NCBI GenBank assembly: GCA_951799425.1
Contig: OX637398.1
Coordinates: forward strand, 15,162,270-15,226,269
Direction: 5' to 3'
Length of the DNA: 64,000 bases
Source: Ilex aquifolium
Lineage: Eukaryota; Streptophyta; Magnoliopsida; Aquifoliales; Aquifoliaceae
Positions 21,272 to 34,932 of this stretch are shown here, one piece after another. Made by a program: the position numbers and the translations under genes. Position 1 is the stretch's first letter; the number at the start of each line of letters is the position of its first letter. The notes under the pieces are model-generated. The model did no database searches. It was not told the origin of the DNA and saw only the letters and a program-made list of their open reading frames with translations.

Positions 21272-21515
21272 CATATGCCACTTGCAATTATGCCTTCAAG
21301 CGCATTGACAAAATTCCAAATTTGTCTAGGGATGGACATTTCGTCATGCTTTGAAAAAGCCTGAATCAGTAGGGACCTGAGATCCTCTAGACCTTCAAGA
21401 ACACCAGACTCAAAACTAATCTGATTCTACCTAATGTTCCGCAGTTTGGCTTTATGCCCTTTGGTGATGTAAATTCCTTTCCTCAAATTTCCAAATTTCC
21501 ATGACATGTCATTTT
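21272..21515 (-). pseudogene. Exon-like block B (reference unit)
   Basis: Ends at the donor ATG|GTAAGT. Its frame is open for 51 codons up to TAG 21427-21429 and open again beyond that. Residues include EGLEDLRSLLIQAFSKHDEM and RQIWNFVNALEGIIASG, a helical-looking composition unlike chance translation of A/T-rich DNA. The phase across the intron joins block C without a stop at the junction. The TAG is also in U1, so it may mark another splice boundary or an old break. Protein not recognised. Confidence 0.45.
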
Positions 21516-21587
21516 TTTACCCTACAAAAATCTTAAACCAAGTAACACTGACTTGAAAATGTTCTTGGATTCTTTTTAAAAAAAAAA

Positions 21588-23493
21588 ATAAAGGTCACTT
21601 GTCTGGTGCTTCAGTTTTAGGTAAGTGTCCGTACTCTGTGTATCTTCTCTCGACAAATGATTTCCAATCGTCGATTATCCTCAGCACTCAAGGGGTGGAA
21701 CTACTACTGGTGTAGGGAGGGGCAAGGGTGGAACGACTCCAGTTTAATAAAAATCCTTTGATGATACCAACTCGTGTATAGTTTTGCCACCTTAAGAAGC
21801 TCATTTCTTGATGTCTATTCATAGCAAAGCACAATTGACTCACCGGGTTTATTGAAAATCGTCCGGTTCAGCGGATTTGGACCAGAACTGTCCGGTTCAT
21901 TGGTTTTTATCGAGTTTTCTACTTAAATGATTCAATAGATTATCCGGGCCGGTTTAATGGCTGGTTCACCAGTTTACCGGGTCAACCTGCCGGGCGAGGC
22001 CGGGTCTTAAAAACACTGGTGCAAATAGTAAAAGATGCAGGACAATGATGGTAAAATTTCAGAATCTGCTAAATTGATATAGTCTCGGTAAATTAGGTAT
22101 AACTTTTTACTCAGATATCGAATTTACATGATTCTTGTATAATTGGAAAACATCCATCCAACACTACAATGTTGACCGAAATAACATTCTTCAAATTCAA
22201 ATTGTTTAATGGTAAAAAATGAGCTGCAAATTTAAGGTAGTGCATAGATTCCGACAATCAGAGCAATCAGACAGGGTCCCGGTATTTTGGGCGTAGCTTT
22301 CGACTCGAACGTCCAAATAAATTGATTTAAACAAGGCTCGCACATATATATTCAAGGCTACAACTTTGTCAGAAATAGAGGTGTTCAAATTTAAATTATT
22401 TCTTGGCCAAAAATGGTCTGCAAGTTGAACTAAATGCACAGATCCAGACAGCTTGTGGCGGGAGCGTGAAACATTAATGATGAATGCTCCAAGGGGCTTG
22501 AGTGATTCAAATCTCAAACTCAATAGAGCTCAATTATAAAAAAAGGGCATGAAGAAGAGTGGAGAAGACATCCCATTAAGTATTGCAAGAGTATTATACA
22601 CATTCAAAAAGTGCTATACATTGTGAAAATTTCGTTATAGAGCCTGTTATTTTCTTCTCTCTTGTTGTACTATTTTTGTTCTTTTCTTATTAGATTGTTA
22701 TAACCAATATTTACGCGTATTAGCGAAGTAATGCACTAATACCTTTCTCGCATAGTTTATAACACTCGTCAGATCCAAATATGATTTTTCCAAAATAACA
22801 GTCCATTGACCACCTATTCTACTAATAGCCCGTTGTCATTTCATAAGATTTGTCGACCCAATAGAAGTTGAAATGACTTCGAATTATGTGTTTCTTGTTT
22901 CTCATGAGATCCCACATGTTTTCAATGAAATTGACATTTTCACAATCTGTTCAGAATACGCTGTCATCTAGACACCAATCTATTGCCACAGAATTACTGT
23001 AAAATAAATATAATGTATTGAATGTAAGTTAGAAAATGAATCCAAACAGAATTAATATTATAGCTACACTATATTGACATGCATTTTAAATCATTACCAT
23101 AAAACTATGCATGACACGTAAATGCTTTTATGTTATTATAAGAAAATAAAGGCAATAAAAAAAAAAAAAAAACTTACCATATGCCACTTGCAATTATGCC
23201 TTCAAGCGCATTGACAAAATTCCAAATTTGTCTAGGGATGGACATTTCGTCATGCTTTGAAAAAGCCTGAATCAGTAGGGACCTGAGATCCTCTAGACCT
23301 TCAAGAACACCAGACTCAAAACTAATCTGATTCTACCTAATGTTCCGCAGTTTGGCTTTATGCCCTTTGGTGATGTAAATTCCTTTCCTCAAATTTCCAA
23401 ATTTCCATGACATGTCATTTTTTTACCCTACAAAAATCTTAAACCAAGTAACACTGACTTGAAAATGTTCTTGGATTCTTTTTAAAAAAAAAA
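21588..23493. repeat. Satellite unit U8 (1906 bp)
   Basis: Nearly identical to U7. Private AATGAATCCAAACAG near 23036. Confidence 0.98.
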
Positions 23494-25399
23494 ATAAAGG
23501 TCACTTGTCTGGTGCTTCAGTTTTAGGTAAGTGTCCGTACTCTGTGTATCTTCTCTCGACAAATGATTTCCAATCGTCGATTATCCTCAGCACTCAAGGG
23601 GTGGAACTACTACTGGTGTAGGGAGGGGCAAGGGTGGAACGACTCCAGTTTAATAAAAATCCTTTGATGATACCAACTCGTGTATAGTTTTGCCACCTTA
23701 AGAAGCTCATTTCTTGATGTCTATTCATAGCAAAGCACAATTGACTCACCGGGTTTATTGAAAATCGTCCGGTTCAGCGGATTTGGACCAGAACTGTCCG
23801 GTTCATTGGTTTTTATCGAGTTTTCTACTTAAATGATTCAATAGATTATCCGAGCCGGTTTAATGGCTGGTTCACCAGTTTACCGGGTCAACCTGCCGGG
23901 CGAGGCCGGGTCTTAAAAACACTGGTGCAAATAGTAAAAGATGCAGGACAATGATGGTAAAATTTCAGAATCTGCTAAATTGATATAGTCTCGGTAAATT
24001 AGGTATAACTTTTTACTCAGATATCGAATTTACATGATTCTTGTATAATTGGAAAACATCCATCCAACACTACAATGTTGACCGAAATAACATTCTTCAA
24101 ATTCAAATTGTTTAATGGTAAAAAATGAGCTGCAAATTTAAGGTAGTGCATAGATTCCGACAATCAGAGCAATCAGACAGGGTCCCGGTATTTTGGGCGT
24201 AGCTTTCGACTCGAACGTCCAAATAAATTGATTTAAACAAGGCTCGCACATATATATTCAAGGCTACAACTTTGTCAGAAATAGAGGTGTTCAAATTTAA
24301 ATTATTTCTTGGCCAAAAATGGTCTGCAAGTTGAACTAAATGCACAGATCCAGACAGCTTGTGGCGGGAGCGTGAAACATTAATGATGAATGCTCCAAGG
24401 GGCTTGAGTGATTCAAATCTCAAACTCAATAGAGCTCAATTATAAAAAAAGGGCATGAAGAAGAGTGGAGAAGACATCCCATTAAGTATTGCAAGAGTAT
24501 TATACACATTCAAAAAGTGCTATACATTGTGAAAATTTCGTTATAGAGCCTGTTATTTTCTTCTCTCTTGTTGTACTATTTTTGTTCTTTTCTTATTAGA
24601 TTGTTATAACCAATATTTACGCGTATTAGCGAAGTAATGCACTAATACCTTTCTCGCATAGTTTATAACACTCGTCAGATCCAAATATGATTTTTCCAAA
24701 ATAACAGTCCATTGACCACCTATTCTACTAATAGCCCGTTGTCATTTCATAAGATTTGTCGACCCAATAGAAGTTGAAATGACTTCGAATTATGTGTTTC
24801 TTGTTTCTCATGAGATCCCACATGTTTTCAATGAAATTGACATTTTCACAATCTGTTCAGAATACGCTGTCATCTAGACACCAATCTATTGCCACAGAAT
24901 TACTGTAAAATAAATATAATGTATTGAATGTAAGTTAGAAAATGAACCCAAAAAGAATTAATATTATAGCTACACTATATTGACATGCATTTTAAATCAT
25001 TACCATAAAACTATGCATGACACGTAAATGCTTTTATGTTATTATAAGAAAATAAAGGCAATAAAAAAAAAAAAAAAACTTACCATATGCCACTTGCAAT
25101 TATGCCTTCAAGCGCATTGACAAAATTCCAAATTTGTCTAGGGATGGACATTTCGTCATGCTTTGAAAAAGCCTGAATCAGTAGGGACCTGAGATCCTCT
25201 AGACCTTCAAGAACACCAGACTCAAAACTAATCTGATTCTACCTAATGTTCCGCAGTTTGGCTTTATGCCCTTTGGTGATGTAAATTCCTTTCCTCAAAT
25301 TTCCAAATTTCCATGACATGTCATTTTTTTACCCTACAAAAATCTTAAACCAAGTAACACTGACTTGAAAATGTTCTTGGATTCTTTTTAAAAAAAAAA
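23494..25399. repeat. Satellite unit U9 (1906 bp)
   Basis: Third of the near-identical U7-U9 set. Private TATCCGAGCCGG near 23848. Confidence 0.98.
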
Positions 25400-27305
25400 A
25401 TAAAGGTCACTTGTCTGGTGCTTCAGTTTTAGGTAAGTGTCCGTACTCTGTGTATCTTCTCTCGACAAATGATTTCCAATCGTCGATTATCCTCAGCACT
25501 CAAGGGGTGGAACTACTACTGGTGTAGGGAGGGGCAAGGGTGGAACGACTCCAGTTTAATAAAAATCCTTTGATGATACCAACTCGTGTATAGTTTTGCC
25601 ACCTTAAGAAGCTCATTTCTTGATGTCTATTCATAGCAAAACACAATTGACTCACCGGGTTTATTGAAAATCGTCCGGTTCAGCGGATTTGGACCAGAAC
25701 TGTCCGGTTCATTGGTTTTTACCGAGTTTTCTACTTAAATGATTCAATAGATTATCCGGGCCGGTTTAATGGCTGGTTCACCAGTTTACCGGGTCAACCT
25801 GCCGGGCGAGGCCGGGTCTTAAAAACACTGGTGCAAATAGTAAAAGATGCAGGGCAATGATGGTAAAATTTCAGAATCTGCTAAATTGATATAGTCTCGG
25901 TAAATTAGGTATAACTTTTTACTCAGATATCGAATTTACATGATTCTTGTATAATTGGAAAACATCCATCCAACACTACAATGTTGACCGAAATAACATT
26001 CTTCAAATTCAAATTGTTTAATGGTAAAAAATGAGCTGCAAATTTAAGGTAGTGCATAGATTCCGACAATCAGAGCAATCAGACAGGGTCCCGGTATTTT
26101 GGGCGTAGCTTTCGACTCGAACGTCCAAATAAATTGATTTAAACAAGGCTCGCACATATATATTCAAGGCTACAACTTTGTCAGAAATAGAGGTGTTCAA
26201 ATTTAAATTTTTTCTTGGCCAAAAATGGTCTGCAAGTTGAACTAAATGCACAGATCCATACAGCTTGTGGCGGGAGCGTGAAACATTAATGATGAATGCT
26301 CCAAGGGGCTAGAGTGATTCAAATCTCAAACTCAATAGAGCTCAATTATAAAAAAAGGGCATGAAGAAGAGTGGAGAAGACATCCCATTAAGTATTGCAA
26401 GAGTATTATACACATTCAAAAAGTGCTATACATTGTGAAAATTTCGTTATAGAGCCTGTTATTTTCTTCTCTCTTGTTGTACTATTTTTGTTCTTTTCTT
26501 ATTAGATTGTTATAACCAATATTTACGCGTATTAGCGAAGTAATGCACTAATACCTTTCTCGCATAGTTTATAACACTCGTCAGATCCAAATATGATTTT
26601 TCCAAAATAACAGTCCATTGACCACCTATTCTACTAATAGCCCGTTGTCATTTCATAAGATTTGTTGACCCAATAGAAGTTGAAATGACTTCGAATTATG
26701 TGTTTCTTGTTTCTCATGAGATCCCACATGTTTTCAATGAAATTGACATTTTCACAATCTGTTCAGAATACGCTGTCATCTAGACACCAATCTATTGCCA
26801 CAGAATTACTGTAAAATAAATATAATGTATTGAATGTAAGTTAGAAAATGAACCTAAAAAGAATTAATATTATAGCTACACTATATTGACATGCATTTTA
26901 AATCATTACCATAAAACTATGCATGACACGTAAATGCTTTTATGTTATTATAAGAAAATAAAGGCAATAAAAAAAAAAAAAAAAACTTACCATATGCCAC
27001 TTGCAATTATGCCTTCAAGCGCATTGACAAAATTCCAAATTTGTCTAGGGATGGACATTTCGTCATACTTTGAAAAAGCCTGAATCAGTAGGGACCTGAG
27101 ATCCTCTAGACCTTCAAGAACACCAGACTCAAAACTAATCTGATTCTACCTAATGTTCCGCAGTTTGGCTTTATGCCCTTTGGTGATGTAAATTCCTTTC
27201 CTCAAATTTCCAAATTTTCATGACATGTCATTTTTTTACCCTACAAAAATCTTAAACCAAGTAACACTGACTTGAAAATGTTCTTGGATTCTTTTTAAAA
27301 AAAAA
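25400..27305. repeat. Satellite unit U10 (1906 bp)
   Basis: Shares AAATTTTTTCTTGG (near 26204) and CCATACAGC (near 26257) with U12 but not with U11, a two-unit spacing. Confidence 0.98.
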
Positions 27306-29211
27306 ATAAAGGTCACTTGTCTGGTGCTTCAGTTTTAGGTAAGTGTCCGTACTCTGTGTATCTTCTCTCGACAAATGATTTCCAATCGTCGATTATCCTC
27401 AGCACTCAAGGGATGGAACTACTACTGGTGTAGGGAGGGGCAAGGGTGGAACGACTCCAGTTTAATAAAAATCCTTTGATGATACCAACTCGTGTATAGT
27501 TTTGCCACCTTAAGAAGCTCATTTCTTGATGTCTATTCATAGCAAAGCACAATTGACTCACCGGGTTTATTGAAAATCGTCCGGTTCAGCGGATTTGGAC
27601 CAGAACTGTCCGGTTCATTGGTTTTTGCCGAGTTTTCTACTTAAATGATTCAATAGATTATCCGGGCCGGTTTAATGGCTGGTTCACCAGTTTACCGGGT
27701 CAACCTGCCGGGCGAGGCCGGGTCTTAAAAACACTGGTGCAAATAGTAAAAGATGCAGGGCAATGATGGTAAAATTTCAGAATCTGCTAAATTGATATAG
27801 TCTCGGTAAATTAGGTATAACTTTTTACTCAGATATCGAATTTACATGATTCTTGTATAATTGGAAAACATCCATCCAACACTACAATGTTGACCGAAAT
27901 AACATTCTTCAAATTCAAATTGTTTAATGGTAAAAAATGAGCTGCAAATTTAAGGTAGTGCATAGATTCCGACAATCAGAGCAATCAGACAGGGTCCCGG
28001 TATTTTGGGCGTAGCTTTCGACTCGAACGTCCAAATAAATTGATTTAAACAAGGCTCGCACATATATATTCAAGGCTACAACTTTGTCAGAAATAGAGGT
28101 GTTCAAATTTAAATTATTTCTTGGCCAAAAATGGTCTGCAAGTTGAACTAAATGCACAGATCCAGACAGCTTGTGGCGGGAGCGTGAAACATTAATGATG
28201 AATGCTCCAAGCGGCTAGAGTGATTCAAATCTCAAACTCAATAGAGCTCAATTATAAAAAAAGGGCATGAAGAAGAGTGGAGAAGACATCCCATTAAGTA
28301 TTGCAAGAGTATTATACACATTCAAAAAGTGCTATACATTGTGAAAATTTCGTTATAGAGCCTGTTATTTTCTTCTCTCTTGTTGTACTATTTTTGTTCT
28401 TTTCTTATTAGATTGTTATAACCAATATTTACGCGTATTAGCGAAGTAATGCACTAATACCTTTCTCGCATAGTTTATAACACTCGTCAGATCCAAATAT
28501 GATTTTTCCAAAATAACAGTCCATTGACCACCTATTCTACTAATAGCCCGTTGTCATTTCATAAGATTTGTCGACCCAATAGAAGTTGAAATGACTTCGA
28601 ATTATGTGTTTCTTGTTTCTCATGAGATCCCACATGTTTTCAATGAAATTGACATTTTCACAATCTGTTCAGAATACGCTGTCATCTAGACACCAATCTA
28701 TTGCCACAGAATTACTGTAAAATAAATATAATGTATTGAATGTAAGTTAGAAAATGAACCCAAAAAGAATTAATATTATAGCTACACTATATTGACATGC
28801 ATTTTAAATCATTACCATAAAACTATGCATGACACGTAAATGCTTTTATGTTATTATAAGAAAATAAAGGCAATAAAAAAAAAAAAAAAACTTACCATAT
28901 GCCACTTGCAATTATGCCTTCAAGCGCATTGACAAAATTCCAAATTTGTCTAGGGATGGACATTTCGTCATGCTTTGAAAAAGCCTGAATCAGTAGGGAC
29001 CTGAGATCCTCTAGACCTTCAAGAACACCAGACTCAAAACTAATCTGATTCTACCTAATGTTCCGCAGTTTGGCTTTATGCCCTTTGGTGATGTAAATTC
29101 CTTTCCTCAAATTTCCAAATTTCCATGACATGTCATTTTTTTACCCTACAAAAATCTTAAACCAAGTAACACTGACTTGAAAATGTTCTTGGATTCTTTT
29201 TAAAAAAAAAA
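27306..29211. repeat. Satellite unit U11 (1906 bp)
   Basis: Standard layout. Private GGGATGGAAC near 27410 and TTTTTGCCGAG near 27623. Confidence 0.98.
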
Positions 29212-31118
29212 ATAAAGGTCACTTGTCTGGTGCTTCAGTTTTAGGTAAGTGTCCGTACTCTGTGTATCTTCTCTCGACAAATGATTTCCAATCGTCGATT
29301 ATCCTCAGCACTCAAGGGGTGGAACTACTACTGGTGTAGGGAGGGGCAAGGGTGGAACGACTCCAGTTTAATAAAAATCCTTTGATGATACCAACTCATG
29401 TATAGTTTTGCCACCTTAAGAAGCTCATTTCTTGATGTCTATTCATAGCAAAGCACAATTGACTCACCGGGTTTATTGAAAATCGTCCGGTTCAGCGGAT
29501 TTGGACCAGAACTGTCCGGTTCATTGGTTTTTACCGAGTTTTCTACTTAAATGATTCAATAGATTATCCGGGCCGGTTTAATGGCTGGTTCACCAGTTTA
29601 CCGGGTCAACCTGCCGGGCGAGGCCGGGTCTTAAAAACACTGGTGCAAATAGTAAAAGATGCAGGGCAATGATGGTAAAATTTCAGAATCTGCTAAATTG
29701 ATATAGTCTCGGTAAATTAGGTATAACTTTTTACTCAGATATCGAATTTACATGATTCTTGTATAATTGGAAAACATCCATCCAACACTACAATGTTGAC
29801 CGAAATAACATTCTTCAAATTCAAATTGTTTAATGGTAAAAAATGAGCTGCAAATTTAAGGTAGTGCATAGATTCCGACAATCAGAGCAATCAGACAGGG
29901 TCCCGGTATTTTGGGCGTAGCTTTCGACTCGAACGTCCAAATAAATTGATTTAAACAAGGCTCGCACATATATATTCAAGGCTACAACTTTGTCAGAAAT
30001 AGAGGTGTTCAAATTTAAATTTTTTCTTGGCCAAAAATGGTCTGCAAGTTGAACTAAATGCACAGATCCATACAGCTTGTGGCGGGAGCGTGAAACATTA
30101 ATGATGAATGCTCCAAGGGGCTAGAGTGATTCAAATCTCAAACTCAATAGAGCTCAATTATAAAAAAAGGGCATGAAGAAGAGTGGAGAAGACATCCCAT
30201 TAAGTATTGCAAGAGTATTATACACATTCAAAAAGTGCTATACATTGTGAAAATTTCGTTATAGAGCCTGTTATTTTCTTCTCTCTTGTTGTACTATTTT
30301 TGTTCTTTTCTTATTAGATTGTTATAACCAATATTTACGCGTATTAGCGAAGTAATGCACTAATACCTTTCTCGCATAGTTTATAACACTCGTCAGATCC
30401 AAATATGATTTTTCCAAAATAACAGTCCATTGACCACCTATTCTACTAATAGCCCGTTGTCATTTCATAAGATTTGTCGACCCAATAGAAGTTGAAATGA
30501 CTTCGAATTATGTGTTTCTTGTTTCTCATGAGATCCCACATGTTTTCAATGAAATTGACATTTTCACAATCTGTTCAGAATACGCTGTCATCTAGACACC
30601 AATCTATTGCCACAGAATTACTGTAAAATAAATATAATGTATTGAATGTAAGTTAGAAAATGAACCTAAAAAGAATTAATATTATAGCTACACTATATTG
30701 ACATGCATTTTAAATCATTACCATAAAACTATGCATGACACGTAAATGCTTTTATGTTATTATAAGAAAATAAAGGCAATAAAAAAAAAAAAAAAAACTT
30801 ACCGTATGCCACTTGCAATTATGCCTTCAAGCGCATTGACAAAATTCCAAATTTGTCTAGGGATGGACATTTCGTCATGCTTTGAAAAAGCCTGAATCAG
30901 TAGGGACCTGAGATCCTCTAGACCTTCAAGAACACCAGACTCAAAACTAATCTGATTCTACCTAATGTTCCGCAGTTTGGCTTTATGCCCTTTGGTGATG
31001 TAAATTCCTTTCCTCAAATTTCCAAATTTCCATGACATGTCATTTTTTTACCCTACAAAAATCTTAAACCAAGTAACACTGACTTGAAAATGTTCTTGGA
31101 TTCTTTTTAAAAAAAAAA
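29212..31118. repeat. Satellite unit U12 (1907 bp)
   Basis: Partner of U10 by shared variants (near 30016 and 30069). Private ACCGTATGCC near 30801, next to the intron donor, which is kept. Confidence 0.98.
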
Positions 31119-33025
31119 ATAAAGGTCACTTGTCTGGTGCTTCAGTTTTAGGTAAGTGTCCGTACTCTGTGTATCTTCTCTCGACAAATGATTTCCAATC
31201 GTCGATTATCCTCAGCACTCAAGGGGTGGAACTACTACTGGTGTAGGGAGGGGCAAGGGTGGAACGACTCCAGTTTAATAAAAATCCTTTGATGATACCA
31301 ACTCGTGTATAGTTTTGCCACCTTAAGAAGCTCATTTCTTGATGTCTATTCATAGCAAAGCACAATTGACTCACCGGGTTTATTGAAAATCGTCCGGTTC
31401 AGCGGATTTGGACCAGAACTGTTCGGTTCATTGGTTTTTACCGAGTTTTCTACTTAAATGATTTAATACATTATCCGGGCCGGTTTAATGGCTGGTTCAC
31501 CAGTTTACCGGGTCAACTTGCCGGGCGAGGCCGGGTCTTAAAAACACTGGTGCAAATAGTAAAAGATGCAGGGCAATGATGGTAAAATTTCAGAATCTGC
31601 TAAATTGATATAGTCTCGGTAAATTAGGTATAACTTTTTACTCAGATATCGAATTTACATGATTCTTGTATAATTGGAAAACATCCATCCAACACTACAA
31701 TGTTGACCGAAATAACATTATTCAAATTCAAATTGTTTAATGGTCAAAAATGAGCTGCAAATTTAAGGTAGTGCATAGATTCCGACAATCAGAGCAATCA
31801 GACAGGGTCCCGGTATTTTGGGCGTAGCTTTCGACTCGAACGTCCAAATAAATTGATTTAAACAAGGCTCGCACATATATATTCAAGGCTACAACTTTGT
31901 CAGAAATAGAGGTGTTCAAATTTAAATTATTTCTTGGCCAAAAATGGTCTGCAAGTTGAACTAAATGCACAGATCCAGACAGCTTGTGGCGGGAGCGTGA
32001 AACATTAATGATGAATGCTCCAAGGGGCTAGAGTGATTCAAATCTCAAACTCAATGGAGCTCAATTATAAAAAAAGGGCATGAAGAAGAGTGGAGAAGAC
32101 ATCCCATTAAGTATTGCAAGAGTATTATACACATTCAAAAAGTGCTATACATTGTGAAAATTTAGTTATAGAGCCTGTTATTTTCTTCTCTCTGGTTGTA
32201 CTATTTTTGTTCTTTTCTTGTTAGATTGTTATAACCAATATTTACGCGTATTAGCGAAGTAATGCACTAATACCTTTCTCGCATAGTTTATAACACTCGT
32301 CAGATCCAAATATGATTTTTCCAAAATAACAGTCCATTGACCACCTATTCTACTAATAGCCCGTTGTCATTTCATAAGATTTGTCGACCCAATAGAAGTT
32401 GAAATGACTTCGAATTATGTGTTTCTTGTTTCTCATGAGATCCCACATGTTTTCAATGAAATTGACATTTTCACAATCTGTTCAGAATACGCTGTCATCT
32501 AGACACCAATCTATTGCCACAGAATTACTGTAAAATAAATATAATGTATTGAATGTAAGTTAGAAAATGAACCCAAAAAGAATTAATATTATAGCTACAC
32601 TATATTGACATGCATTTTAAATCATTACCATAAAACTATGCATGACACGTAAATGCTTTTATGTTATTATAAGAAAATAAAGGCAATAAAAAAAAAAAAA
32701 AAAACTTACCATATGCCACTTGCAATTATGCCTTCAAGCGCATTGACAAAATTCCAAATTTGTCTAGGGATGGACATTTCGTCATGCTTTGAAAAAGCCT
32801 GAATCAGTAGGGACCTGAGATCCTCTAGACCTTCAAGAACACCAGACTCAAAACTAATCTGATTCTACCTAATGTTCCGCAGTTTGGCTTTATGCCCTTT
32901 GGTGATGTAAATTCCTTTCCTCAAATTTCCAAATTTCCATGACATGTCATTTTTTTACCCTACAAAAATCTTAAACCAAGTAACACTGACTTGAAAATGT
33001 TCTTGGATTCTTTTTAAAAAAAAAA
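31119..33025. repeat. Satellite unit U13 (1907 bp)
   Basis: Private changes in the leader: TTTAGTTATAG near 32161, CTCTGGTTGTAC near 32190 and TTGTTAGATTG near 32218. Confidence 0.98.
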
Positions 33026-34932
33026 ATAAAGGTCACTTGTCTGGTGCTTCAGTTTTAGGTAAGTGTCCGTACTCTGTGTATCTTCTCCCGACAAATGATT
33101 TCCAATCGTCGATTATCCTCAGCACTCAAGGGGTGGAACTACTACTGGTGTAGGGAGGGGCAAGGGTGGAACGACTCCAGTTTAATAAAAATCCTTTGAT
33201 GATACCAACTCGTGTATAGTTTTGCCACCTTAAGAAGCTCATTTCTTGATGTCTATTCATAGCAAAGCACAATTGACTCACCGGGTTTATTGAAAATCGT
33301 CCGGTTCAGCGGATTTGGACCAGAACTGTCCGGTTCATTGGTTTTTACCGAGTTTTCTACTTAAATGATTCAATACATTATCCGGGCCGGTTTAATAGCT
33401 GGTTCACCAGTTTACCGGGTCAACCTGCCGGGCGAGGCCGGGTCTTAAAAACACTGGTGCAAATAGTAAAAGATGCAGGACAATGATGGTAAAATTTCAG
33501 AATCTGCTAAATTGATATAGTCTCGGTAAATTAGGTATAACTTTTTACTCAGATATCGAATTTACATGATTCTTGTATAATTGGAAAACATCCATCCAAC
33601 ACTACAATGTTGACCGAAATAACATTCTTCAAATTCAAATTGTTTAATGGTCAAAAATGAGCTGCAAATTTAAGGTAGTGCATAGATTCCGACAATCAGA
33701 GCAATCAGACAGGGTCCCGGTATTTTGGGCGTAGCTTTCGACTCGAACGTCCAAATAAATTGATTTAAACAAGGCTCGCACATATATATTCAAGGCTACA
33801 ACTTTGTCAGAAATAGTGGTGTTCAAATTTAAATTATTTCTTGGCCAAAAATGGTCTGCAAGTTGAACTAAATGCACAGATCCAGACAGCTTGTGGCGGG
33901 AGCGTGAAACATTAATGATGAACGCTCCAAGCGGCTAGAGTGATTCAAATCTCAAACTCAATAGAGCTCAATTATAAAAAAAGGGCATGAAGAAGAGTGG
34001 AGAAGACATCCCATTAAGTATTGCAAGAGTATTATACACATTCAAAAAGTGCTATACATTGTGAAAATTTCGTTATAGAGCCTGTTATTTTCTTCTCTCT
34101 TGTTGTACTATTTTTGTTCTTTTCTTATTAGATTGTTATAACCAATATTTACGCGTATTAGCGAAGTAATGCACTAATACCTTTCTCGCATAGTTTATAA
34201 CACTCGTCAGATCCAAATATGATTTTTCCAAAATAACAGTCCATTGACCACCTATTCTACTAATAGCCCGTTGTCATTTCATAAGATTTGTCGACCCAAT
34301 AGAAGTTGAAATGACTTCGAATTATGTGTTTCTTGTTTCTCATGAGATCCCACATGTTTTCAATGAAATTGACATTTTCACAATCTGTTCAGAATACGCT
34401 GTCATCTAGACACCAATCTATTGCCACATAATTACTGTAAAATAAATATAATGTATTGAATGTAAGTTAGAAAATGAACCTAAAAAGAATTAATATTATA
34501 GCTACACTATATTGACATGCATTTTAAATCATTACCATAAAACTATGCATGACACGTAAATGCTTTTATGTTATTATAAGAAAATAAAGGCAATAAAAAA
34601 AAAAAAAAAAACTTACCATATGCCACTTGCAATTATGCCTTCAAGCGCATTGACAAAATTCCAAATTTGTCTAGGGATGGACATTTCGTCATGCTTTGAA
34701 AAAGCCTGAATCAGTAGGGACCTGAGATCCTCTACACCTTCAAGAACACCAGACTCAAAACTAATCTGATTCTACCTAATGTTCCGCAGTTTGGCTTTAT
34801 GCCCTTTGGTGATGTAAATTCCTTTCCTCAAATTTCCAAATTTCCATGACATGTGATTTTTTTACCCTACAAAAATCTTAAACCAAGTAACACTGACTTG
34901 AAAATGTTCTTGGATTCTTTTTAAAAAAAAAA
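33026..34932. repeat. Satellite unit U14 (1907 bp)
   Basis: Pairs with adjacent U15: both have CTTCTCCCGAC, AATAGTGGTG, GAACGCTCC and TCTACACCT. Confidence 0.98.

Larger units (their letters stand above)
19682..21587. repeat. Satellite unit U7 (1906 bp), used here as reference unit
   Basis: U7, U8 and U9 are nearly identical and share AAGGGGCTTGAG and TTTTTATCGAG. Parts are annotated separately: block A 19692-19934, CCGG-rich block 19934-20112, subrepeats 20160-20547, TATA 20629, exon-like C 20916-21090, intron 21091-21271, exon-like B 21272-21515, A-runs 21251-21266 and 21578-21588. Confidence 0.98.

Noticed and set aside
21578..21620. AATAAA at each unit junction as a polyadenylation signal
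   Set aside because: It is the natural result of an A-run next to ATAAAGG. It could act as a signal for plus-strand RNA, but nothing else in the sequence supports it, so it is not listed as a terminator.
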